Of a stretch of DNA of 64,000 bases, positions 55,550-64,000 are shown piece by piece (position 1 is the first letter of the stretch; each line of letters opens with the position of its first letter). The stretch spans positions 1-64,000 of the forward strand of contig JAQUNC010000006.1 of NCBI GenBank assembly GCA_028717805.1. The letters are read 5' to 3'. Source of the DNA: Atribacterota bacterium (GTDB lineage: Bacteria > Atribacterota > Phoenicimicrobiia > Phoenicimicrobiales > Stramentimicrobiaceae). The notes beneath the pieces are model-generated. The model searched no databases and was not told the origin of the DNA. It saw only the letters and a list, made by a program, of their open reading frames with translations. The position numbers were made by a program, and so were the translations under genes.

Positions 55550-56245
55550 CTATGACTCTTTAAGAGCTAAATCAACTGCACTTGTTGCATGGATCATAGT
55601 AGTATCAAACAAAAGTAGTGAAGTATCTTCTTGTTTTATTAATAGCGGTATCTCGGTACAACCTAAAATAATTCCCTCAACTCCATTGCTACCCAATTTT
55701 TCTATTATCTGTATAAACCTATTTTTAGAAGATTGTTTTAGAATATGGAAATCCAGTTCATTATAAATGACATTGTGAATAAAGGTTCTGTCATATATCT
55801 CAGGTATTTTCACTTCTAATCCTTGGTTTTTCAAACGGTCAATGTAAAAATCTTCTTCCATAGTAAACTTTGTGCCTAAAAGTCCAACTCTTTTCAATCC
55901 TTTTTCTTTAATACTTGAAACTAATGCATCAACAATATCCAATATTGGAATATTAATGCAGTCTTGAATTTCTTTGACAGTTTTATGCATTGTGTTTGAG
56001 CATATTACAAGAAAGTCCGCTCCACTCTTTTCTAATCTTTTAGCAGCATCTGTCATCAAATCTGTAAGTTTCCCCCATTCTCCTAAATCACGAAGGATTA
56101 AAATGGGATCAAGATCAACAGAATACATAATACATTGGCATGAATGCTGTCCACCTTTCTTTTTAGCAACTAACTCATTGATAATCCTATAGTATTCAGC
56201 TGAAGATTGCCAACTCATTCCACCAATTAATCCAATTGTTTTCAT
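55550..56245 (-). CDS. Aspartate/glutamate racemase family protein
   Basis: A 231-residue protein with the paired catalytic cysteines C82 (VICSNTMH) and C196 (LGCTEIPLL) and the N-terminal GLIGGMSWQSSAEYY. Cofactor-independent racemases of this family act on aspartate, glutamate or related acids. Single gene behind AGGAG; no pathway partners nearby. Confidence 0.9.
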   Translation of the reverse strand: MKTIGLIGGMSWQSSAEYYRIINELVAKKKGGQHSCQCIMYSVDLDPILILRDLGEWGKLTDLMTDAAKRLEKSGADFLVICSNTMHKTVKEIQDCINIPILDIVDALVSSIKEKGLKRVGLLGTKFTMEEDFYIDRLKNQGLEVKIPEIYDRTFIHNVIYNELDFHILKQSSKNRFIQIIEKLGSNGVEGIILGCTEIPLLIKQEDTSLLLFDTTMIHATSAVDLALKES

Positions 56246-57140
56246 AAAAATACTCCTAATTATAAAAGATTCCTTATTTCAAGGTATACGAACTTGTCAA
56301 ATTTATAGAACATCCAACCTAAATCTTTTTCTACCTCTTTATTAAATTTCCTTATATAAGCTTTCTTTAAAATATTTTATTCAATTGTTAGTTGAAGGAA
56401 TGTTCTATTCCCTTATGGAACTTGATAAATCCCTAAGCTAATAATTTTATCTGAAAATATTTTATCAATTCTGCATCCCCAAAATATTGTTTCTATTGCC
56501 ATTATTGAAATTATTCTGCAAATAGCCTTCTATACTATTTTTAACCAATCTGTTACTTCCAATTAAAGTTACTATATCACATCAGTCAAACTGGATTTTT
56601 TAATTATTACGGATCTATCTAATGAAATAGTTGTTCCTCTATTCATTTTTTTATTACATATAATTCTGAAGAAAAGTTCCTAACAACCTACATGTTATAT
56701 TCAATTAAAAATATAGTAATACACGTATTGGTAAGACTTTTTAATTATTCCATCATATCTCTACTTTCCTGTATATTCATCCCTGCTGTTGGCTTGTATA
56801 GCAAAATTCATGAGTGCTTTGTACCCCGAGTCCTCACAATTTTTTCTCTCATCTAAATCCCACATAGAAGAATAATTGCTGGTTTGTTTGTATAATATTC
56901 AAGCCTAAATCTTTTAATTATTTGTTAGTTTTCTGAGCTAAATTAATTTTTTCTTTTATAAATAAAAAAAGGGGCAGTAATATAATAATTTATCACTGCT
57001 CCCTATTAACTAATAACTTTGAGCTTTCTATTTTATTAATTATACCACTATTTCCCCCTATGTAAAGTTTTTTTAATAAAATTTAAATATAAAAATAGGT
57101 AATGGTAAAAGAAACTTGCACTTAGAACCTTGAAAAACTG
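56246..57140. other. 895-nt gap, mostly featureless
   Basis: AT-rich sequence between the racemase gene and an IS relic. A frame of 33 codons on the minus strand (56761-56862, MWDLDERKNCEDSGYKALMN at its start) is unrecognised and lacks a ribosome site. It may be the remains of a lost gene. A terminator-like hairpin lies at 56971-57003. Confidence 0.5.
56964..57003 (-). terminator. Putative intrinsic terminator
   Basis: On the minus strand GGG(A)GCAGT pairs with ACTGCCCC across a 16-nt AT-rich loop and is followed by seven Ts. One bulged A interrupts the stem. It would stop transcription coming through the IS relic from the HutP side. Confidence 0.55.
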
Positions 57141-57829
57141 TTGATAAATCAGTATAAAGAGAGTATGAAAACATGTCCTCGATGCGACAGTAAAAAATTC
57201 TGGTCTCTTTCCAGTGGTCAGATCCATTGTAGCAAGTGTGGACTAACTATAAAAACATCTAAAAACATCTGGAGCAAGACCCGGATTTCGCCTTATTGGA
57301 AAGGCAGATTAGTCAATTATTTTTTGTTTGGTGTGCCTCCTTATCGTCTAATATTTCAGATTTCTGGTAAGATTGAAATGTATGAAACCATGTTTGGTAG
57401 TAGAAGACCAGGTAAATATAGCTGGGGTACAACCAGTAAAGCATAGTCTTTATTATTTATCATGATACGATAAAGTCCTTACTTGTTCCATATCTTCTCG
57501 TTCTAAGGAGACGATGTAGCCTTACATTAGCAAGTATACTAAAGCAGATATATACTGATTGCTGGTTTGCCTATGCCTTTTTACCTATAAGAGGTAATCA
57601 AGTGGTAGTATTAAAAGACAAAGGTGTCCCAAAAGGTGGAAACTATATCGAAGGAATGAAAGGATTTTGGTCAGTTGCTAAACATTGGCTATACCATTAC
57701 CATAAATATGCATTTTCCTTACTACTTAAAAGGAGTGGGGTGGGGTTCAACCACTGGAATGAGAACCTTGTAATCCTATTAAGGAGGTTAATGAATCAAC
57801 AGAATGCTATTGTCAAAGAACAAATTTAA
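57141..57829 (+). pseudogene. IS1595-like transposase relic with internal deletion
   Basis: The first frame (57141-57446) holds the zinc ribbon CPRC...CSKCGLT and GVPPYRLIFQISGKIEM-like sequence of IS1595 transposases. A degraded middle follows, with KADIYTDCWFAYAFLP appearing out of frame, and a second frame (57602-57829) ends with NYIEGMKGFWSVAKHWLYHY and FNHWNENLVILL, the typical C-terminal part. Roughly the central third is missing and frames are shifted, so it is inactive. Flanking repeats were not found. Confidence 0.82.
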
Positions 57830-57877
57830 TGCAAATAAGTTAGGTATTATTTAAAATATAATATTAAAAATAAATCA

Positions 57878-58315
57878 CTAAATAGGATTGATCTCCAGAC
57901 CTATGGCTTCATGTTCAAATCCTCTGATTGGTGCTCCTATCGTGCCATAGATGCCTACTGCTATCCATTCTCCTAAATCTTTTTTAGTGGTATCCATAGG
58001 GCCTCTTAGCACCACAAATTTTACACCTACGGTTCTCAGTAGATTGCCAATGCCAATCTCTCCTCTACAGAAACCTCTTAAGGCATTTAAAGCGGTATGG
58101 TAAAGAGCATGTTCTTCTCTATAGCTATTTTTTAGAATGATTTTTGCTCTTTTGGCTGCTGTTTCTATAGCACCAATTACTGCATTGCTATCCATAGTAC
58201 CGGCTTTACCTAGACAATAGTTATAGCCTACTTGGGTAATCTTTTTGAGAAGTTCTTTTTCTTCTTCTTCAGATGATACTAAAAGTAGGATGGTTAATTT
58301 CCCGATTTTAGCCAA
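57878..58315 (-). CDS. hutP: HutP-family RNA-binding antiterminator
   Basis: The 145-residue protein resembles Bacillus HutP along its length: GYNYCLGKAGTMDSNAVIGA, REEHALYHTALNALRG, LLRTVGVKFVVLRGP, WIAVGIYGTIGAPIRGFEHE. The metal-binding histidines are kept as H69, H73 and H135. HutP binds L-histidine and Mg2+, then NAG-repeat RNA, preventing termination ahead of histidine-use genes. No hut genes are in the window. TTG start at 58315, 9 nt after AGGAGG; no ATG alternative. Nearest genes upstream encode a DMT exporter and an amino-acid ABC importer. Confidence 0.9.
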   Translation of the reverse strand: MAKIGKLTILLLVSSEEEEKELLKKITQVGYNYCLGKAGTMDSNAVIGAIETAAKRAKIILKNSYREEHALYHTALNALRGFCRGEIGIGNLLRTVGVKFVVLRGPMDTTKKDLGEWIAVGIYGTIGAPIRGFEHEAIGLEINPI

Positions 58316-58416
58316 GCTGGATATCCTCCTAATTATTTCGAGATGATTTGACTGACAATTTTATTGTAGTTTAAACTGCTTAAAAAGTAAATTAAATAAT
58401 CGAGTGTATTTCATGC

Positions 58417-59280
58417 TCAGAATTTTAATCTTTGAGCAAGAATAACGCTAATTATCAGTATGATGCCACCTAAAATTTGTATTAACTTAAACGACTCGTT
58501 TAAAAAAACAATTCCCAGAAATCCATTTATGACTGGCATAAGCATGGTCATCAGGTAATAATAGGTCACGCTGGTAATTTTAAGAGCTTGATTCATAAAA
58601 AGAATCACTAGCCCCTCAAAAATACCTATAATACATATAATAAATAAACTATTTATAGAAAATATATTTACTTTAAATATTATGCTTAATAAAATAGAAT
58701 AAAACGCACTACTTGAAATTACACCCCAACTAATGAGTTCGGGAGGAATGTATTGATTGACTATCTTTTGGACCATGGCAAATGAGGCAAAAAATAATGC
58801 ACCCATGAGAATAAATAAATCACCAGCCCTTGGAATGATAATTTGACCTTCTGTACTTACCAGATAAACTCCTAGAAAAGAACTAACAATCAATAATAAC
58901 ATTTGCCAGTACATGCTTTCACCCATAAAAAAGAAAGATAAAATTGTAGAAAAGATAAGGGTACTCCTGATAATAAAACTATAATTTATAGATGTAGTAA
59001 AACGGAGCCCATAAGTACTAGATAGATAAGCAGCAAACAAGAAGAATCCTGCTAAGAAAATCATTTTCCATTCAGAAATTTTAATTTTCTTGATTTGGGT
59101 AATATATTTCTTCTGGAATAGGAGAAGATTTATAGTTAACATAATTGCAGCTATGATCATAAATTGTAATAATAATCTTAGAGGATCGATATTACCTAAT
59201 AGAGCAATCTTCTTAAAAAAAATAGCCATTGAAGATGAAAATACGGCTAAGAAGCAATAGAGTGCTTTTTTGGAAAACAT
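58417..59280 (-). CDS. EamA/DMT-family membrane transporter
   Basis: A 287-residue protein with ten predicted membrane helices in two EamA repeats (ALYCFLAVFSSSMAIFFKKI at the N-terminus; FIIRSTLIFSTILSFFFMGE; SVTYYYLMTMLMPVINGFLG in the second half). DMT carriers export or import amino acids, nucleobases or other metabolites. It follows the amino-acid permease gene by 3 nt, so amino-acid related transport is probable. Confidence 0.87.
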   Translation of the reverse strand: MFSKKALYCFLAVFSSSMAIFFKKIALLGNIDPLRLLLQFMIIAAIMLTINLLLFQKKYITQIKKIKISEWKMIFLAGFFLFAAYLSSTYGLRFTTSINYSFIIRSTLIFSTILSFFFMGESMYWQMLLLIVSSFLGVYLVSTEGQIIIPRAGDLFILMGALFFASFAMVQKIVNQYIPPELISWGVISSSAFYSILLSIIFKVNIFSINSLFIICIIGIFEGLVILFMNQALKITSVTYYYLMTMLMPVINGFLGIVFLNESFKLIQILGGIILIISVILAQRLKF

Positions 59281-59283
59281 AGC

Positions 59284-59946
59284 CTATCCAATTCCCGGGA
59301 TTTCTAGTTTTTTCTCTAAACTATGAAGTATTTTAGTAATCACAGAGACCATAAACAAATATAAGGCGCCCACCACCAGAAAAACTAAGGTATATTCAAA
59401 ATAACGTGAAGCAATTATTTTCCCTGCCCCAGTTAATTCAACACAGGTAACCATAAAAGCCAAAGAAGAATACTTTACTAAGTAAATTATTTCATTGGAA
59501 CAACCAGGAATAGATCTTCTTAAAGCCTGGGGAAGAATAATAGATAAAATGGCAGTAAATTTGGTCATCCCTAAAGCTTCTGCTGCCATCATCTGCCCAC
59601 TTTTTATAGATTGAATAGATCCTCTAATATATTCTGAATGATAGGCACCGCTGCAGAGAATAAAACCAATAATTGCTGCAGCAAATGGGGATAAAAATAT
59701 ATTAACAGAAGGCAAGCCATAATAGAGGATAAATAGTTGCACTAACAAAGGTGTACCTCTAAAAAATAAGGTATATAAGGTACAAAAAAATGAAACTAAT
59801 CTATTCCCATATACCCGACCCACAGCTAGAAATACACCACATATATAACCAAAGGGAATAGCAAAAACAATTAGCCTTAGGGTAACTCCTGCTCCATCTA
59901 ACAAAGGAGGTAAAAGTATTTTAGAAATAAAATGCATAATATTCAT
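59284..59946 (-). CDS. Polar amino-acid ABC permease
   Basis: A 220-residue HisM/GlnP-type permease (LLDGAGVTLRLIVFAIPFGY; FFRGTPLLVQLFILYYGLP; AEALGMTKFTAILSIILPQALR as EAA loop). ATG overlaps the ATPase stop (ATGA). It forms a heterodimer with the permease at 60730-61407. Confidence 0.92.
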   Translation of the reverse strand: MNIMHFISKILLPPLLDGAGVTLRLIVFAIPFGYICGVFLAVGRVYGNRLVSFFCTLYTLFFRGTPLLVQLFILYYGLPSVNIFLSPFAAAIIGFILCSGAYHSEYIRGSIQSIKSGQMMAAEALGMTKFTAILSIILPQALRRSIPGCSNEIIYLVKYSSLAFMVTCVELTGAGKIIASRYFEYTLVFLVVGALYLFMVSVITKILHSLEKKLEIPGIG

Positions 59947-60725
59947 TTATTATTGGCCGTCTCTCCATAAAGTTCAGCTATTTTACAGATAAACTTTCTA
60001 GTACGTTCATGATCCGGATTGGTAAAAATTTTGTGAGGGGTCCCCTGGTCAATAATTAATCCCTCTTCAATAAATATAATTTCATTTGCTACCGAACGAG
60101 CAAATCCCATTTCATGGGTAACCACTATCATAGTCATTCCCCCCATAGCTAAATTCTTAATAACTTCTAATACTTCTCCAATAAGTTCTGGATCAAGAGC
60201 GGAGGTAGGTTCATCAAAAAGCATAACAATAGGATCCATAGCCAAGGCTCTCGCTATAGATACTCTCTGTTTTTGTCCACCTGAAAGTTGTGCTGGATAT
60301 AAGTGAGCCTGTTTTTCTAAACCGACACGTCTTAATTCTTCTATTGCTTTTTCTTGGGCTTCTTTTTTATCCATCTTTTTCACTTTAATTAAAGCTATTT
60401 CTACATTTTTCAGGGAATTTAAATGGTCAAACAAATTAAAATCCTGAAAGACCATGCCTATTTTCTGACGAAAACGATTAATATCTTTCATATGATGAGT
60501 TACTTCTTCATCTTCTAACCAGATACTCCCCTTATCCGGAATGGTTAACTGGTTAATACATCGCAGAAGGGTACTTTTCCCACTACCTGAAGGACCAATG
60601 ATAACTTTGGTTTCACCTTTTTTGATTTCAAAAGAAATTCCCCTTAATATTTCATTGGTATTATAACATTTACATATATTTTCTACCCGTAAAACAACTT
60701 TGGCATTTTTTGATAACTCACTCAA
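59943..60725 (-). CDS. Polar amino-acid ABC ATPase (GlnQ/HisP type)
   Basis: A 260-residue ATPase with Walker A GPSGSGKST, Q-loop MVFQDFNLFDHL, signature LSGGQKQR, Walker B VMLFDEPTSALDPE and VTHEMGFARSVA. All motifs intact. The TTG at 60725 has GAGGAGAG about 8 nt upstream; the ATG at 60746 overlaps the permease gene and has no site, so the TTG is preferred. Next to HutP, histidine is a tempting but untested ligand. Confidence 0.9.
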   Translation of the reverse strand: MSELSKNAKVVLRVENICKCYNTNEILRGISFEIKKGETKVIIGPSGSGKSTLLRCINQLTIPDKGSIWLEDEEVTHHMKDINRFRQKIGMVFQDFNLFDHLNSLKNVEIALIKVKKMDKKEAQEKAIEELRRVGLEKQAHLYPAQLSGGQKQRVSIARALAMDPIVMLFDEPTSALDPELIGEVLEVIKNLAMGGMTMIVVTHEMGFARSVANEIIFIEEGLIIDQGTPHKIFTNPDHERTRKFICKIAELYGETANNK

Positions 60726-60729
60726 AATA

Positions 60730-61407
60730 CTATCTCTCCTCTCCATAACCAGGAGTTTTGACTCTGTTTTCTAATATATTAAGTAGCTTTACTCCGCCAT
60801 AAGTTAGAATAATAAAAATAATTCCAGCCAGAAAATAAACTGGCATAGGCTGATAAGTTCGAGTAGCAACAAAGTTTGCTCTAGTTAATATTTCCATTAC
60901 CCCAATAGCATAGGTAATTGCGGAATCCTTTAATAAAATAGCATATTCATTAGACCAACCAGGTATAGAAATTCGTAAGGCTTGAGGTAATATGATATTA
61001 AATATTGCGGTATACTTTTTCATACCTAATGATAAAGCAGCTAACATTTGTCCTTCGCCTATTGACTTAATGCTACCCCTAAAAATTTGAGACTGATAGG
61101 CAGCGCTTCTTAAACCTAGAACTAAAATAGCAGAAGTAAAAGCAGACAAATTAAGTTGTATAAGAGTAAATAGTCCAAAATAAAAAAGAAAAAGAAGAAC
61201 TAAAACTGGCAATCCTCGAAAAAACCAAACATATAGTGAAATTACACCAGATATGAATTTATTACCATATACCTGCCCTACAGCCATGGGAACACCAAGC
61301 ACAAAACCCAAACCTAATGCACCACAAACTAATCCAATGGTAATTAAAGAACCATTAATTAAGTAGGGATAGGTTTGATAAATTAGCATAATATTTTCTC
61401 TCATCAT
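60730..61407 (-). CDS. Polar amino-acid ABC permease
   Basis: A 225-residue HisQ-type permease (LINGSLITIGLVCGALGLGF; FFRGLPVLVLLFLFYFGLF; AALSLGMKKYTAIFNIILPQALR). Two adjacent ATGs (61407, 61404) serve as start; no strong site. Follows the binding-protein gene across a hairpin. Confidence 0.91.
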   Translation of the reverse strand: MMRENIMLIYQTYPYLINGSLITIGLVCGALGLGFVLGVPMAVGQVYGNKFISGVISLYVWFFRGLPVLVLLFLFYFGLFTLIQLNLSAFTSAILVLGLRSAAYQSQIFRGSIKSIGEGQMLAALSLGMKKYTAIFNIILPQALRISIPGWSNEYAILLKDSAITYAIGVMEILTRANFVATRTYQPMPVYFLAGIIFIILTYGGVKLLNILENRVKTPGYGEER

Positions 61408-61482
61408 TATTTCACTTTGCCTTATTAACTTCCAAAATTATATGAAAACTATCAACATTTGCTCATATATAAAAATAATTTC

Positions 61483-61522
61483 AGGGATCAAGTTATTATT
61501 ATTCAGAAATAACTTGATCCCT
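61483..61522 (-). terminator. 15-bp perfect hairpin between binding-protein and permease genes
   Basis: 61483-61497 (AGGGATCAAGTTATT) pairs exactly with 61508-61522; loop 10 nt. It begins 9 nt after the binding-protein stop. No long U-run follows on the minus strand, so partial termination or 3'-end protection of the first gene is likely. Confidence 0.7.
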
Positions 61523-61531
61523 ATTTCTTTA

Positions 61532-62296
61532 CTATTCAGAAAAATATTTAATTATCAATTCATCCCATACATCTGATTTTTTCAATTTTTCTATCCCTTC
61601 ATTCAGTATCTCTTTCAATTCCTGATCTTCTTTTCGTACTGCAATACCATAGGCTTCCCCGGTTTTGATTATGCCAACAATTTTTACAGGCTGTTCTTTT
61701 CTAATAGCGTCTTCTACCATCACATCATCCATCATTGCCGAATCAATTCTGCCATTGACTAAATCTTGCACGGCCAAAGAAAAACCTTCATATAACTTTA
61801 AATTATCCTTTGCTAGTATTCCTGTATTTACTAAATAATCCTCTATCCACATTGCTGCCGTGCATCCTCGCTGTGTACCTACAACATAATCGCCGCATAA
61901 GGCAGCAATAATGTTAAGGTCTGAATCTTTTCTAACACACAGTGCCTGATCAATCTCCCAGTATGGAATAGTAAAATCAACTTTCTCTAGTCTCTCAGGC
62001 GTGATGGACATTCCAGAATAAATCATATCAATTTTTTTTGCTAGCAAACTTGAAACGATGCCATCCCAGGCAGTTGGCTGATGCTTTACTTCGAATCCCA
62101 TCTCTTTGGCAATCCAATTTAGGCATTCTACATCAAAACCAGCTGGATTCCCCTTTTCATCTACATAAGCAAAAGGAGGATAATCCGCATCAATACCATT
62201 AATATACACTTCATTGGCAAATACATTCATACTACTTATTAGAAAAAATACTAGAAGACTAACTATAGCTGTTATAATAAGTCCCTTATTTCTCAT
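61532..62296 (-). CDS. Polar amino-acid ABC binding protein (family 3)
   Basis: A 254-residue exported protein: signal peptide (GLIITAIVSLLVFFLISSM, cleavage near VFANE) and family 3 motifs (GIDADYPPFAYVDEKGNPAG; DMIYSGMSITPERLEKVDFT; VGTQRGCTAAMWIEDYL). GMSIT.ER and the R in TPERLEKV region bind the amino-acid backbone in relatives. Side-chain specificity unclear. ATG behind GAGGAGGTG, with a good promoter about 110 nt upstream. Confidence 0.92.
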   Translation of the reverse strand: MRNKGLIITAIVSLLVFFLISSMNVFANEVYINGIDADYPPFAYVDEKGNPAGFDVECLNWIAKEMGFEVKHQPTAWDGIVSSLLAKKIDMIYSGMSITPERLEKVDFTIPYWEIDQALCVRKDSDLNIIAALCGDYVVGTQRGCTAAMWIEDYLVNTGILAKDNLKLYEGFSLAVQDLVNGRIDSAMMDDVMVEDAIRKEQPVKIVGIIKTGEAYGIAVRKEDQELKEILNEGIEKLKKSDVWDELIIKYFSE

Positions 62297-62408
62297 TTCT
62301 TCACCTCCTCTCTTTCTATATTTCTTTTCTTATTTTAAATTAATTTTATTATATTTCTCAAAAGGTTAAGAAAAATTTTTTGTTTAAACCACATTCCTTG
62401 CCACTTAT

Positions 62409-62437
62409 ATTATACAATGTAATTTTGGCTTATTCAA
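62409..62437 (-). promoter_or_regulatory. Sigma-70-type promoter of the amino-acid ABC operon
   Basis: TTGAAT (62432-62437), exactly 17 nt, TATAAT (62409-62414) on the minus strand. The leader is then about 105 nt and has no extra Shine-Dalgarno. Confidence 0.7.
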
Positions 62438-62482
62438 ACCTTCAAGTCCTCTCTTCTATACACCAGATGAACTGCTATAATG

Positions 62483-63112
62483 TTATAAAGTTACAAAATA
62501 TTTAACTGCAAAATTGATAAAAATATGAATAAGAAAGGCTGGCCAAAATGATTTTCCTCGATAGGCAATCCATCCAAACCATAAACCGGTTATGATACAG
62601 GACAACGTTTCCACCTCAGGTTTACCCAGATGAAGTAATACGAATGGCACCATCTGAATGATAATACTTGCCTTACCAAATCTTTCTTTTAGTCCAAATA
62701 ATATAAAACCCCTCAGTAAATACTCCCAGGCTAATAGAGTTGGCACTGTCAAGCTGAAGAATTCATAGTAGTCGAATCCCTTTCCATAATATTGATAAAC
62801 CTGGGAAAATTGGGAGGCAATAAGCAAAACAGGTATGCTTATAACTATAGTAATAACTACATAATTTAACCAGATACGATAATTCCCTAAACCAAAACCG
62901 TAATATAAGGGATTCTCTTTCAATACAAGGCGAATAACAAAAACCGGTAATACTATAAAATAGACAATATAGCTTAAGGCTAGCGAAGATCTGATAGGTC
63001 TATACCACTGTAGGGTAAGGGAAAGAGTTGCTACTCCTAGTATGATAATAACTTGATAATTTTCCGTAATAAAACTCTTAATTTCCTGGTACTCCCGGGA
63101 TAAAAACTTCAT
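62483..63112 (-). CDS. CPBP-family intramembrane protease
   Basis: A 209-residue membrane protein with about six helices and the three CPBP/Abi motifs: E130-YLL-R134, F157-VLL-H161 and H196-IFI-N200. These form the glutamate/histidine active site of intramembrane endopeptidases related to Rce1. Roles in the family include bacteriocin self-immunity and surface-protein processing; none can be assigned. Only ExxxR, not EExxxR, is present. Weak ribosome site (GGGACGGTG). Confidence 0.85.
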   Translation of the reverse strand: MKFLSREYQEIKSFITENYQVIIILGVATLSLTLQWYRPIRSSLALSYIVYFIVLPVFVIRLVLKENPLYYGFGLGNYRIWLNYVVITIVISIPVLLIASQFSQVYQYYGKGFDYYEFFSLTVPTLLAWEYLLRGFILFGLKERFGKASIIIQMVPFVLLHLGKPEVETLSCIITGLWFGWIAYRGKSFWPAFLIHIFINFAVKYFVTL

Positions 63113-63138
63113 AATAACACCGTCCCTTATGTTTTATT

Positions 63139-63215
63139 TATCCTGAGGAATGATAATTTTTAGCAATATTTTCTCCTCAGGATATTCAAGGGGAAGGATT
63201 CCCCTTGAATATCCT
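63139..63215. promoter_or_regulatory. Two overlapping, mutually exclusive hairpins
   Basis: Stem 1 pairs TATCCTGAGGA (63139-63149) with 63174-63184. Stem 2 pairs 63179-63194 with 63200-63215 (16 bp, 5-nt loop). Because 63179-63184 belongs to both, only one can form. They lie 26 nt before the CPBP start, in its leader if transcribed from further upstream. The rest of 63216-63746 is AT-rich and, apart from a GAGGTGG site near 63608, shows nothing I can name. Confidence 0.6.
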
Positions 63216-63746
63216 ATATTTGATATTAAGCTTAGTATTTATTAATACCTTGAATATTTTAGGGAATATTCTTTTATAATAAGTCCTCTTTCTCCCAAGT
63301 TGGGTTATATGGTACCGATATTCTTTTAAAAGCTAACTGAGTATATATTGTATTGTCCTTTACTTTAGAACAGAATACTTGTGGGTATCTGATATTTTTT
63401 CTGGTACCGAATAAATATTCGGGATTCTTTCATCTCATTAATTATAAGATAACAATTTTTTTGATATAATATATATTATCAAAGATTAATTTCTTTTCCT
63501 ATTTTTTTATTACTTCTACTGCACTTTAATTGAAAAATATTCCATTTTGTGTCACAATAGTTTGTAGGTTAATTTCTTATTAAAAAGTAATAATACAGGT
63601 AAAAAAGAGGTGGTGTGACAGGGAAGATAAAGATTGTTCCAATATTAATTATAACTCCTACTTAAGCAAGATAGCCATTAGAAATGCCTTTGACAAAAAT
63701 GCACATTAAACCGTTAAAAAAATAAATTTTTGGGAGGTTTATGTTT

Positions 63747-64000
63747 ATGAGAAAATTTCTATTTACTACCTTAATCATTTCACTTGTACTTCTAATATGC
63801 CTTAATGGAAATGTATTAGCTCAGAAAAAAGTTCTGCATATTTACACCGCTTTTGACACAGAAGAAGCCAAATACTACATTGATGCCTTTGAAGAAGAAA
63901 CTGGCATAGATGTCCAGTGGGTGAGATTGTCTTCTGGTGAGGTCCTAGCCAGAATTGAAGCTGAAGCCAGTAATCCACAAGCCAGCGTCTGGCATGCTGG
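63747..64000 (+). CDS. Iron-type ABC solute-binding protein, N-terminal part
   Basis: The frame from ATG 63747 runs to the window end (84 codons): signal peptide MRKFLFTTLIISLVLLICL, cleavage near LAQKK, then VLHIYTAFDTEEAKYYIDAF and SGEVLARIEAEASNPQASVW, the start of an FbpA/AfuA-type ferric or related binding protein. GGGAGG lies 9 nt upstream; another ATG at 63741 is only 3 nt away from it. Plus-strand gene, probably leading a transporter operon beyond the window. Confidence 0.85.
   Translation, partial: MRKFLFTTLIISLVLLICLNGNVLAQKKVLHIYTAFDTEEAKYYIDAFEEETGIDVQWVRLSSGEVLARIEAEASNPQASVWHA

Noticed and set aside
56761-56862. 33-codon minus-strand frame as a small protein gene
   Set aside because: No ribosome site, no recognisable family, and it sits in a gap that looks like decayed sequence.
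63455-63485. AT-rich palindrome around TTGATATAATATATATTATCAA
   Set aside because: The match is imperfect and expected by chance in sequence this rich in A and T.
1-64000. tRNA, rRNA, CRISPR arrays or phage genes
   Set aside because: No clover-leaf genes, regularly spaced repeats, cas genes or phage structural genes could be seen.

Overview
The window looks like a chromosomal stretch of an AT-rich, strictly anaerobic, fermentative bacterium. Supporting signs are bacterial Shine-Dalgarno sites with frequent TTG/GTG starts, ferredoxin- and tungsten/molybdenum-dependent enzymes, no respiratory genes, and many periplasmic binding-protein transporters. The gene content would fit Atribacterota or a deep Firmicutes-like lineage, but no rRNA or tRNA is present, so this is only an inference. 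Nearly every gene lies on the minus strand and is described here in its direction of transcription, from high to low coordinates.

Region 1-7.5 kb: a GntR regulator with its operator, then an archaeal-type HMG-CoA synthase / thiolase / Zn-ribbon OB-fold trio and a family III CoA-transferase cut by the window edge. A lone plus-strand DUF1670-type gene and an aldehyde:ferredoxin oxidoreductase (AOR) with a downstream MoaD-like protein follow. Region 7.7-15.7 kb: a TRAP transporter and a 2-oxoacid/acetoin dehydrogenase set (E1 alpha, E1 beta, SDR, E2, no E3). Region 15.9-27.4 kb: a six-gene ABC importer resembling the glycerol GlpSTPQUV type, one of whose two ATPases is degenerate, preceded by a CoA-transferase, a second AOR, an iron alcohol dehydrogenase and an IclR regulator with a clear promoter and operator.

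Region 27.5-50.2 kb: an insertion-sequence relic, then a long co-directional block. It starts with an aminotransferase, indolepyruvate:ferredoxin oxidoreductase (IorAB) and split ADP-forming acyl-CoA synthetase, which together could turn aromatic amino acids into aryl acids, reduced ferredoxin and ATP. It continues with two complete three-subunit molybdenum hydroxylases, the accessory set YqeC/MocA/YqeB/XdhC, a ModE-like regulator, a MoeA-like protein, a DUF364 protein and an ABC transporter. A ModE-like inverted repeat lies just before the MoeA-like gene.

Region 50.3-64 kb: a DUF6282 amidohydrolase-like gene with a second TRAP transporter, an Asp/Glu racemase, two more internally deleted IS relics, a HutP homologue beside a DMT exporter and a polar amino-acid ABC transporter, a CPBP membrane protease, and the start of an iron-type binding-protein gene on the plus strand. 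A recurring theme is regulatory dressing of binding-protein genes: leaders with an extra GAAAGGAGG-like sequence about 95-135 nt before the start codon and strong hairpins just after the stop codon.
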